Below are positions 1 to 5,845 of a stretch of 6,280 nt of DNA, in pieces. A program made the translations under genes and the position numbers. The notes under the pieces were generated by a model, which was not told where the DNA came from, did not search any database, and worked only from the letters and a program-made list of their open reading frames with translations. Source of the DNA: an uncultured Alphaproteobacteria bacterium (lineage in GTDB: Bacteria > Pseudomonadota > Alphaproteobacteria > Micavibrionales > Micavibrionaceae); contig CAKTCH010000095.1 in NCBI GenBank assembly GCA_934538895.1, positions 1 through 6,280 of the forward strand. The letters are read 5' to 3'. How positions within the stretch are numbered: the first letter of the stretch is position 1; every line of letters starts with the position of its first letter.

Positions 1-189
1 ACGACAGCTTCAAACCCCGAAGATGTACTGAAAAAATACAATTATCAGACAACCGATGCCGGCGATTTATGTTTCTTCCATACGGATTTTTCCGGCGACG
101 GCAAGGATACGACAAAACTGAGCTTGCTGCATAAATCACCCATGCCGCCCGTCCTCAAATCGCGCCTGTGCCTGCTTCTGCCTACATAA
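1..189 (+). CDS. 3' end of a DUF1826-like protein (upstream tandem copy, truncated by window edge)
   Basis: Frame 1 is open from the first base to a TAA at 187-189 and gives the last 62 residues of a protein. They align almost residue for residue with the C-terminus of the complete gene at 307-1107. Shared blocks are PE-x-VLKKYN, QTTDAGDLCFFHT, TKLSLLH(K/R)SPMP and RLCLLLPT. The copies differ mainly in the acidic loop after the FFHT motif, which is shorter and less acidic here, and in the residues before the final RLCLLLPT. The start and the N-terminal half lie outside the window. Because the similarity also continues past the stop codon, this is a tandem duplicate rather than a distant paralogue. 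Function is unknown; see the complete copy for the family argument. Which copy is active cannot be judged from here. Confidence 0.85.
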   Translation, partial: TTASNPEDVLKKYNYQTTDAGDLCFFHTDFSGDGKDTTKLSLLHKSPMPPVLKSRLCLLLPT

Positions 190-306
190 AGCTCTGCGGA
201 ATAATGGCTTGTACAAGTTCCTTATCTTTCTGGCACACTGATATTCCCATTATTACCTCGTTACAAATATTGGCATAATAAATAAGGTCATGCTATTGAA
301 AAAACC
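190..306. other. Intergenic spacer between the two tandem DUF1826-like copies
   Basis: This spacer of 117 bp is A/T-rich compared with its neighbours. Its first 11 bases continue the similarity to the 3' flank of the downstream copy, and that flank is the priA terminus. The rest is the only place for a promoter or ribosome-binding site for the gene starting at 307. I see no convincing -35/-10 pair. CATAAT at 274-279 could act as a -10 element but has no good partner. The AAGG at 284-287 is too far from the ATG at 307 (19 nt) to be a normal Shine-Dalgarno sequence. I see no rho-independent terminator and no recognisable Zur-type palindrome. Confidence 0.5.
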
Positions 307-1107
307 ATGTTTTATCTGCTGAGATCAAACAAGGCCTTCAACCGCACAACGGCGCACCCGCTCGACTCCGCCGTGCGTATCGCCCATCACGAAGACGACC
401 TCGCCGCCCTGCACTACCGCAACAAGACGCGGGCCGTTATCTTCAAACGATCCTTGCCCACGGAAGTAATAGCCGACATGCGGCACTATGAACAGGTCAT
501 AAAAAGCCAGCCGCAGTATAGTACCGGCATAACCCATAGAAGAACCCCTGCCGTCAAATCCTCATCATCCGGCAACATATATTACGACGACAGCGGCATA
601 TCTGACAGGCTGCAAACTTGTCCGGCGTTACTCTCTGATATGCTGCACGTGGCCGGAATCTTCCGCCGCGCGGCAGGCCTCCGGCAGTTTGCTTCTGAAG
701 AAGGACTGAAGATAAGAGAATGGTTCATGGATATAAGCAATAAAGAAGACAAAGAAATGGCGCGCTTCGATGCGGACCCTCATATGGACGGCAGCCCTGT
801 CGATAACGATCCCCGGCGCATGACTTGCGCCTATACCGCGGATACCAGAAATATGGGTACAGGGTGGTTTCCAGGAACATTCAGCGGGGCAGAGATTCGC
901 CGCATTATGTATGAATATCTTACGGCCTCCGATCCCGAAAATGTGCTGAAAAAATATAATTGCCAGACAACCGATGCCGGTGATTTATGTTTCTTTCACA
1001 CCGAATTTGAAGATGATGACGAAGACTCGACAAAGCTGAGTTTACTGCACAGATCGCCCATGCCCCAGACACGCAAGCCACGCCTGTGCCTGCTATTGCC
1101 TACATAA
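307..1107 (+). CDS. DUF1826-like protein, possibly a metal-dependent oxygenase-type fold (complete tandem copy)
   Basis: A 266-residue soluble protein with no signal peptide or membrane segment. The C-terminal half shows the pattern I associate with DUF1826: an H-x-D (His159, Asp161, in DADPHMDG), then a CAYTADTRNMGTGWFP stretch (174-189) like the family's CTYxGPGTEWLP. A DAGDLCFF block (223-230) and LLHRSP (247-251) follow, ending in RLCLLLPT. The HxD plus a distal His248-Arg is reminiscent of cupin-type Fe(II)/2-oxoglutarate oxygenases. That is inference from spacing only, and no substrate is known. An acidic loop (EFEDDDED, 233-240) is a local peculiarity. The ATG at 307 is the first in-frame ATG after an upstream stop at 283-285, but no well-placed Shine-Dalgarno precedes it, so the start is only probable. 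The stop overlaps the convergent priA stop. The family call is from memory of motifs and could be wrong; the gene itself is secure. Confidence 0.72.
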   Translation: MFYLLRSNKAFNRTTAHPLDSAVRIAHHEDDLAALHYRNKTRAVIFKRSLPTEVIADMRHYEQVIKSQPQYSTGITHRRTPAVKSSSSGNIYYDDSGISDRLQTCPALLSDMLHVAGIFRRAAGLRQFASEEGLKIREWFMDISNKEDKEMARFDADPHMDGSPVDNDPRRMTCAYTADTRNMGTGWFPGTFSGAEIRRIMYEYLTASDPENVLKKYNCQTTDAGDLCFFHTEFEDDDEDSTKLSLLHRSPMPQTRKPRLCLLLPT

Positions 1108-3793
1108 AACTCTGCGGATCGATATCGACCTGAACGCGCACGGTCGAGGGGGTCTTAACCAACCCCAACCATTCATCAACCGCCTTCTGGATATTCACAT
1201 TCTTATCCACCCGCACCAGTAAACGACGGCGGAAATTTCCGCGCAGGCGATAGAACGGCGCGGGCGCAGGCCCCAGCGTGTTGATATTCTCGGCTTGCGG
1301 CGCGCACTTGCCCAGCTCTCGCGCCACTTCCTCCACCTGCTTTTCATTCTTCCCGGAAACGATAATCCCCGCCAGACGCGACACAGGCGGCATATGCGCG
1401 GCCTCACGCTCACGCATTTCAACTTCCAGAAAACGGTCGCGGTCATGATGCGACAAAGCCACCATCACCTTGTTCTTCGGCAACCACGTTTGCAACCACA
1501 CATGCCCCGGCTTTTCCTCACGCCCGGCGCGGCCCGCTACCTGATGCAATAACTGGAACGTCCGCTCCGCCGCGCGCAGATCGCCGCCCTGCAGCCCCAG
1601 ATCGGCATCCACCACGCCCACGCAGGTCAGGTTCGGGAAGTGATGCCCCTTGGCGATAATCTGCGTCCCGATCACGATATCGACTTCGTTATTGCGGATC
1701 GTATCCAGAATGGCTTTCAACTCGTCATGTGTCGTGGCCGTGTCGCTCGCCAGCACAATGGTCCGCGCCTCGGGGAAGCCTTCCTTCACCTCCTCAAGAA
1801 TGCGCTCCACCCCCGGCCCGCACGCCGCAAAGCTGTCCGTGTCATTACAGGCCGGGCACGCCTTCGGTTCCTTCACCGCATAACCGCAATGATGGCATTG
1901 CAATTTGCCGCTATTCTTATGCTCGACCAGCCACGCCGTGCAGCGCGGGCATTCCATGCGATGCCCGCAAGTACGGCACAATGTCAGCGGCGCATAACCG
2001 CGGCGATTGAGGAACAATAACGCCTGCTCGCCCGCCGCCACCGTACCGGCCACCGCCTTCATCAATACAGGCGATATGAATTTCTGCCGCTCCGGTTTAT
2101 CAACCTTCATGTCGATGACATGCATATCTGGCAGCGTCGCCCCGGCATGGCGATCCGGCAGATGAATATGCGTATATTTCCCCGCCCACACATTCGCCAT
2201 CGTTTCCAGCGACGGCGTCGCCGACACCAGCACCACCGGAATCTTCCCCATATGCGCACGCACGATTGCCATATCGCGCGCGTTGTAAATCACGCCTTCA
2301 TCCTGCTTGTAAGCCGGATCATGCTCCTCATCGACGATAATCAGCCCCAAATCCTGATAAGGGAGGAACAGCGCCGACCGCGCCCCGACGATCACCCTGG
2401 TTTTCCCCTCAGCCACCCCGCGCCACGTATTACGCCGCTGCGCAGGCCCCAGCGATGAATGCCACAACGCAGGCGCACAACCAAACCGCGCTTTGAACCG
2501 TTCTAGAAACGCATTCGAAAGCGCAATCTCAGGCAGCAGCAGCAATACCTGCCTGCCCTGCTTCAGCGCCGCCGCCACAGCCTCGAAGTAAACTTCCGTC
2601 TTGCCCGCCCCCGTCACGCCGTCCAGCAGGGCCGCATGGAACTGCCCGTCATCAGCGAACCGGCACAACGTCTCCGCCGCCGCCGCCTGCGCCGGCGACA
2701 ACACAGCCCGCGCACGGTCGATATCCGGGTAGCGGCACGGCGCGGACGAAAATATATCGACCGGCACCAGCAATCCCTGTCCCGCCATGGTTTTAACGAC
2801 ACCCGGCGTGCACCCGGCAGCCTCCGCAATCTCCGCCGCCCGGCGCGTTACACCATCGGCCATAATCTCCAGCACGCGCCGCCGCTGCGGGTTCAAATTC
2901 TGAAGCAACTTATTTTTAGCCCCCTCACCCTCCGCACCTGCGGTGCTCCTCCCTCTCCCCAGCGGGGAGAGGGTCGGGGTGAGGGGGGTAATACGATCGA
3001 TCTCTAACCCCAAAGACTCCAGAACGCCTGCCTTATTTCTTGAAATCTCATCATTCCAGAAGCGAACAACTCTATAACCAGCCGCTTCTAGAAAAGCGGT
3101 ACGGCGCTTATCGTAAGCCTGCCGATCCACATGCTGTCCGCCATCCAACTCGACGATCACTTTGTTCTCAAGACAGATAAAATCAACAATATAGGGATGA
3201 ACGACAAACTGGCGCTTAAATTTAAGATTGCGGAAACGACGGTCACGCAATTCCTGCCAGAGCGCCTTCTCGGCATCGGTGTGATCCTTCCGCAACTGCC
3301 GCGCCCTGTCGATCATTTCAGGGGAATCTTTATCCCCCTCACCCCAGCCCTCTCCCCGCTGGGGAGAGGGAGCTAAAGCATTTCTGGCAAGGTCACTTAT
3401 AATGTAACCCGGCACTGCCTTCGGCGGCTCCAGCGCCCCCGGCACGGCCAGCGCCATTTTCAGCACAGCGCCACGCGCACTCATAGTATATTGCGCGAGC
3501 CAGTCGATGAATTTGCGCTCGATCGCCGGCATCGGCGGAAATTCATATTTATGGAGAACGGCTTTCAGCTTGCCCGGCTTCACCGTGTCGGGCGCATCGT
3601 CCCAGACCACGCCCGGCACTTCGCGTCCGCCGAGCGGCACGATCACATAATCCCCCGCTTGTGCTTCTTCACCTTCCGGCAAGGCATAGCTATAAGCCTT
3701 GTCTACCGGAAACGGGACAAGCACCGAAACCTTGCGGGCCGGATCGGGCGCTGATAGCGGCGCATTTTCCTCAAATAACGGTGGCTGGGTCAT
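1100..3793 (-). CDS. priA: Primosomal replication-restart helicase PriA with an internal DUF559 nuclease insertion
   Basis: PriA is the 3'-to-5' superfamily 2 helicase that reloads DnaB at stalled forks. With the start at 3793 the protein is 897 residues, against about 730 usual. The excess is an insertion of about 152 residues at 141-292. Domains in order: 3'-DNA-binding domain (about 20-110, KVSVLVPFPVDKAYSY); winged helix, split by the insert (about 111-140 and 293-345); helicase lobe 1 with Walker A GVTGAGKTE (392-400) and DEEH (488-491); eight zinc-binding Cys (606, 609, 615, 618, 633, 636, 646, 649); helicase motif VI QVAGRAGR (751-758); and a C-terminal domain. All helicase and zinc motifs are intact, so the gene looks functional. 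The frame extends upstream to 3880. I chose ATG 3793 because it gives the family-typical short leader MTQPPLFE. No clear Shine-Dalgarno supports it, and ATG 3850 is an alternative. It diverges from the transaldolase gene and converges on the DUF1826-like gene. Confidence 0.95.
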   Translation of the reverse strand: MTQPPLFEENAPLSAPDPARKVSVLVPFPVDKAYSYALPEGEEAQAGDYVIVPLGGREVPGVVWDDAPDTVKPGKLKAVLHKYEFPPMPAIERKFIDWLAQYTMSARGAVLKMALAVPGALEPPKAVPGYIISDLARNALAPSPQRGEGWGEGDKDSPEMIDRARQLRKDHTDAEKALWQELRDRRFRNLKFKRQFVVHPYIVDFICLENKVIVELDGGQHVDRQAYDKRRTAFLEAAGYRVVRFWNDEISRNKAGVLESLGLEIDRITPLTPTLSPLGRGRSTAGAEGEGAKNKLLQNLNPQRRRVLEIMADGVTRRAAEIAEAAGCTPGVVKTMAGQGLLVPVDIFSSAPCRYPDIDRARAVLSPAQAAAAETLCRFADDGQFHAALLDGVTGAGKTEVYFEAVAAALKQGRQVLLLLPEIALSNAFLERFKARFGCAPALWHSSLGPAQRRNTWRGVAEGKTRVIVGARSALFLPYQDLGLIIVDEEHDPAYKQDEGVIYNARDMAIVRAHMGKIPVVLVSATPSLETMANVWAGKYTHIHLPDRHAGATLPDMHVIDMKVDKPERQKFISPVLMKAVAGTVAAGEQALLFLNRRGYAPLTLCRTCGHRMECPRCTAWLVEHKNSGKLQCHHCGYAVKEPKACPACNDTDSFAACGPGVERILEEVKEGFPEARTIVLASDTATTHDELKAILDTIRNNEVDIVIGTQIIAKGHHFPNLTCVGVVDADLGLQGGDLRAAERTFQLLHQVAGRAGREEKPGHVWLQTWLPKNKVMVALSHHDRDRFLEVEMREREAAHMPPVSRLAGIIVSGKNEKQVEEVARELGKCAPQAENINTLGPAPAPFYRLRGNFRRRLLVRVDKNVNIQKAVDEWLGLVKTPSTVRVQVDIDPQSFM
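2920..2988. repeat. G/C-rich palindromic repeat, copy 1 (full length)
   Basis: Outer arms CCCCCTCACCC (2920-2930) and GGGTGAGGGGG (2977-2987) are perfect inverted repeats. Inside them are two more hairpins: GCACC/GGTGC (2934-2938 and 2942-2946) and CCCTCTCCCC/GGGGAGAGGG (2951-2960 and 2964-2973), each with a 3-nt loop. The whole can fold into a stem with two side hairpins. It is translated within priA as PLTPTLSPLGRGRSTAGAEGEG with no stop. Confidence 0.93.
3334..3373. repeat. G/C-rich palindromic repeat, copy 2 (inverted relative to copy 1, incomplete)
   Basis: This copy has the outer arm CCCCCTCACCCC (3334-3345) and the perfect inner hairpin CCCTCTCCCC/GGGGAGAGGG (3348-3357 and 3361-3370). 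It lacks the small GCACC hairpin and the second outer arm. It matches the reverse complement of copy 1, so the two copies face each other across the nuclease domain. It is translated within priA as APSPQRGEGWGEG. Confidence 0.9.
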
Positions 3794-3912
3794 AACAGGC
3801 AGATTAACATAGCAATATCCTTGAAGAAATCGGCAAACCTCTTTATTCATATGCCGACCCGGCTTAGGCTGGAATGACATCGTCGCAACCTAGAAACAGG
3901 TACCCGGAAATT
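3794..3912. promoter_or_regulatory. Divergent intergenic region between priA and the transaldolase gene
   Basis: This spacer of 119 bp must carry the promoters of both divergent genes if priA starts at 3793. For the transaldolase gene, TTGAAG (3821-3826) and TATTCA (3844-3849) are 17 bp apart and form a weak sigma-70-like pair. This would give a leader of about 55-60 nt. No equally good pair is visible for priA. No strong palindrome or riboswitch-like structure is apparent. A longer priA start (3850 or 3880) would shrink this region. Confidence 0.35.
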
Positions 3913-4569
3913 ATGAAATTCTTTGTCGATACAGGTGATATTGCTGAAATCCGTGATCTGGCCGCCACGGGCCTGCTTGACGGCGTGACCACGAACCCCT
4001 CCCTGATCGCCAAAGCCGGCAAGCCCTTCATTCCGCTGATCGAGGAAATCTGCGCGGTCGTATCCGGCCCGGTAAGCGCCGAAGTCGCCGCTACCGATTA
4101 TGAAATCATGCGCGCCGAAGGCCTGAAACTTTCCAAAATCGCGCCCAACGTCGCCGTCAAAGTGCCGCTGACCCCGGCGGGCCTGAAAGTCTGCAAGGAA
4201 CTGGCCGACAACGGCACCATGGTCAACGTGACCCTGTGCTTCACCCCGATGCAGGCCCTGCTGGCCGCCAAGGCAGGCGCGACCTTTATCTCCCCGTTCG
4301 TGGGCCGTCTGGACGATATTTCCTTCGACGGAATGCAGCTGATCGCCGACATCATGACGATTTACGAGAACTACCCGAATTTCCAGACCGAAGTGCTGGT
4401 CGCTTCGGTGCGCCACCCGGTTCACATTCTGGAAGCCGCGCGTCTCGGCGCCGACGTCATGACCTGCCCGCCGGATGTCATTCGCAAACTCTATAACCAT
4501 CCGCTGACAGATAAGGGCTTGGCCGCTTTCGTGGAAGACTGGAAAAAGACAGGCCAGAGCATTCTCTAA
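3913..4569 (+). CDS. tal: Small (TalC/MipB-type) transaldolase
   Basis: A 218-residue cytoplasmic TIM-barrel enzyme of the FSA/TalC class I aldolase family, full length for that family. It starts MKFFVDTGDIAEIRDL. Active-site residues can be placed by comparison with E. coli FSA and TalB: Asp6, Asn28 (TTNPSL), Glu57, Schiff-base Lys83 (VAVKVPLT), Thr107 (NVTLCF), Ser127, Phe129 and Arg132 (SPFVGR). Glu57 and Phe129 are the transaldolase-type residues; fructose-6-phosphate aldolases have Gln and Tyr there. I therefore infer transaldolase, which moves a dihydroxyacetone unit between sedoheptulose 7-phosphate and glyceraldehyde 3-phosphate in the non-oxidative pentose phosphate pathway. It is often annotated fsa. 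ATG 3913 was chosen over 3874 because every family member begins at this Met. The Shine-Dalgarno is weak (an AGG at 3899-3901 or CGGAA at 3905-3909). The gene is divergent from priA and ends 24 bp before the convergent zur stop. Confidence 0.93.
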   Translation: MKFFVDTGDIAEIRDLAATGLLDGVTTNPSLIAKAGKPFIPLIEEICAVVSGPVSAEVAATDYEIMRAEGLKLSKIAPNVAVKVPLTPAGLKVCKELADNGTMVNVTLCFTPMQALLAAKAGATFISPFVGRLDDISFDGMQLIADIMTIYENYPNFQTEVLVASVRHPVHILEAARLGADVMTCPPDVIRKLYNHPLTDKGLAAFVEDWKKTGQSIL

Positions 4570-4593
4570 GGAAAAACCGCCTGCCCGGATCAC

Positions 4594-5049
4594 CTAGTGC
4601 TGGCAATCCTTGCAGGTGCCATGAATCTCGGCTGACCAATGATCGGTCTTGAATCCGGCGGCACTGGCTTTTTCGCCGATGGTCTTGCCCATCTGCCCCA
4701 TCTCGATTTCCTGCACGTTGCCGCAATCGTCGCAAATCAGGAATTGATTACTGTGATGATGATCGCGATCATGCCTGTGGTCGCCGTGACAGGCGACATA
4801 GGCGTTCAGGCTTTCGATACGGTGCACCAGCCCCGCGTCCTGCAGGAACTCAAGCGCCCGGTAAACCGTCGGCGGCTTCGGGTTCTTAACCTGCTTGCCC
4901 AGTTCAGCCAGCACCTCGTAAGCCGTCAGCGGCGATCCCGCCTCGACCACGATCCCCAGCACCTGCGCACGCGGCACCGTCAACCGCAGACCACGCGCCG
5001 CACAATATTCAATCGCCTGTTCCAGATAAGGGCTGCACTTGCCGCACAT
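4594..5049 (-). CDS. zur: Zinc uptake regulator Zur (Fur family)
   Basis: A 151-residue Fur-superfamily repressor that, when zinc-loaded, represses zinc-uptake genes in its characterised relatives. The N-terminal winged helix (about 8-80) includes RGLRLTVPRAQVL and the very Zur-like KPPTVYRALEFLQDAGLVHRIES. The dimerisation domain carries the structural zinc site Cys106, Cys109, Cys146 and Cys149. Residues equivalent to the E. coli Zur regulatory site are all present: His76, Cys87, His99 and Glu114. This separates it from Fur, PerR and Irr. A His-rich loop (88-99: HGDHRHDRDHHH) and an N-terminal CxxC (Cys2, Cys5) may bind more metal. ATG 5047-5049 is preceded by GAGGAAAA about 8-10 nt upstream. 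The start lies inside the end of the methyltransferase gene (41-bp overlap), which suggests co-transcription and coupled translation. No separate zur promoter is evident. Confidence 0.94.
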   Translation of the reverse strand: MCGKCSPYLEQAIEYCAARGLRLTVPRAQVLGIVVEAGSPLTAYEVLAELGKQVKNPKPPTVYRALEFLQDAGLVHRIESLNAYVACHGDHRHDRDHHHSNQFLICDDCGNVQEIEMGQMGKTIGEKASAAGFKTDHWSAEIHGTCKDCQH

Positions 5050-5842
5050 CTTCTGTTTTCCTCGCCATAAACAAAGGACAACTGAAATGCGGAACCCGGT
5101 CTTTCGGCTTGTAATCGACAGCCTGAAAACCGCAGCCTGCCAGCAGCATCCGCATTTCCTCCTCTATGATAGCATATAACACCGGAAACGGGTAATGAAC
5201 CACTTTTACCTCAGGGGAAACGAAGGAAAAATAAACGTCGCTGCGATACTGGCAGCCATTCTCCGCCCACGCCGCCGTTTCCATCCATATCCCCTGACGG
5301 TCGCCGTTATCCACGCGGCCATATTGCATGACGTGAGGGCGCGTCCGGCGCTTTTCGGCATAATCCATAAGGGATAATAAAATCATGCCGCCCGGTTTCA
5401 ACAGGCCATGCATCACCCGCAAGGCGTCCCGGATATGGGAAAGGCTGCCCAGCAGGGGCAATGAATTGCCAAACGATAAAATCACATCGAAGGGACCCTT
5501 AACATGACGGTCTGCCTGCAAGGCGTCACCTACGATCCATTGCACAGGTACGGACAAATCGAAACTTTGCGCTTCGGCCTGTGCGCGCCGCACCTGCCCG
5601 TCGCTGAGATCAAGGCCCGTCACATGATGGCCGTGCAAAGCCAGCCCCGTCACCTGCGTTCCCATGCCGCAGGTAAAATCAAGAACGCGGCAAGGGCCGT
5701 GAAAGCCCTTGTCTTTTAACAGTTCATCAAGGGCGCGCCCCTGCTGACGCACATTATCGTGCCAGTCGATACGCGACCAGTCATCGTAATGCGCGCTCAG
5801 CAGGGAATATTGCCGGGCTACTTCATGGTAATCTGCCTTCAT
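5009..5842 (-). CDS. Class I SAM-dependent methyltransferase (glycine/sarcosine N-methyltransferase-like)
   Basis: A 277-residue Rossmann-fold methyltransferase. In the numbering from ATG 5842, motif I is VLDFTCGMG (53-61) and the acidic residue at the end of strand 2 is Asp78 (GLDLSD). Motif II-like GDALQ is at 105-109, strand 4 is FDVILSFGNSL (118-128) and the post-motif is LLKPGG (147-152). SFGNSL followed by a leucine-rich helix and KPGG recalls glycine/sarcosine N-methyltransferases, so a small-molecule substrate is more likely than DNA or protein. The substrate itself cannot be read from the sequence. ATG 5842 (or the adjacent ATG 5845) is favoured. A GGAG lies 5 nt before 5842, and any longer frame to 5977 would have to translate a palindromic repeat as its N-terminus. 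Its last 41 bp overlap the zur start. The upstream partial gene on the same strand lies 94 bp away, so an operon is possible. Confidence 0.86.
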   Translation of the reverse strand: MKADYHEVARQYSLLSAHYDDWSRIDWHDNVRQQGRALDELLKDKGFHGPCRVLDFTCGMGTQVTGLALHGHHVTGLDLSDGQVRRAQAEAQSFDLSVPVQWIVGDALQADRHVKGPFDVILSFGNSLPLLGSLSHIRDALRVMHGLLKPGGMILLSLMDYAEKRRTRPHVMQYGRVDNGDRQGIWMETAAWAENGCQYRSDVYFSFVSPEVKVVHYPFPVLYAIIEEEMRMLLAGCGFQAVDYKPKDRVPHFSCPLFMARKTEDVRQVQPLSGTGD

Positions 5843-5845
5843 CAT

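Larger units (their letters stand above)
2915..3377 (-). mobile_element. Repeat-flanked DUF559 endonuclease module inserted in frame in priA
   Basis: The module encodes about 152 residues that replace nothing recognisable in PriA. It separates PGYIISDLARN from LLQNLNPQRRRVLEIMADG, which are neighbours in ordinary PriA. Its core (about 3005-3310) is a complete DUF559 domain. It opens with the typical ARQLRKDHTDAEKALWQ helix and continues with FKRQFVVHPYIVDF, VIVELDGGQH, YDKRRTAFLEAAGYRVVRFW and a final GVLESL. DUF559 belongs to the Vsr-like PD-(D/E)xK nucleases. The expected catalytic positions are present: Asp204, Glu215, Asp217 and His221 in the 897-residue numbering. At each side lies a copy of the same G/C-rich palindromic repeat, in opposite orientations. 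An in-frame ATG at 3316 could serve a freestanding version, but no Shine-Dalgarno is visible before it. I infer a mobile or formerly mobile origin from the flanking repeats and the absence of such a domain in the family. No transposase is present. Confidence 0.8.

Noticed and set aside
245..285. Zur operator upstream of the DUF1826-like gene
   Set aside because: The A/T-rich stretch has loosely inverted TTATTACC...GGCATAATAA, but the match to known Zur boxes is too poor to call.
1640..2020. Plus-strand open frames inside priA, for example 1640-2020, 2120-2458 and 2636-3007
   Set aside because: They are antisense to conserved helicase and zinc motifs and their translations are Arg/Pro/His-rich without recognisable domains.
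2920..2988. Rho-independent terminators or CRISPR repeats
   Set aside because: The hairpins have no following T-tract on either strand, two copies are inside a coding frame, and there is no regular repeat-spacer spacing.
2920..3373. Insertion sequence with terminal inverted repeats
   Set aside because: No transposase is encoded, the element is only about 460 bp and no clear target duplication is seen. The same repeat also occurs alone at 5862-5928.
2915..3377. Intein or group I intron in priA
   Set aside because: There is no Cys/Ser start with a His-Asn end, no intein blocks and no conserved intron core. The insert sits in a variable loop rather than at a conserved active-site motif, as inteins usually do.
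3847..4593. Long minus-strand open frame (248 codons) opposite the transaldolase gene
   Set aside because: It is fully antisense to a well-conserved enzyme gene, is rich in Gly/His/Arg as expected of a mirror frame, and shows no family motif.
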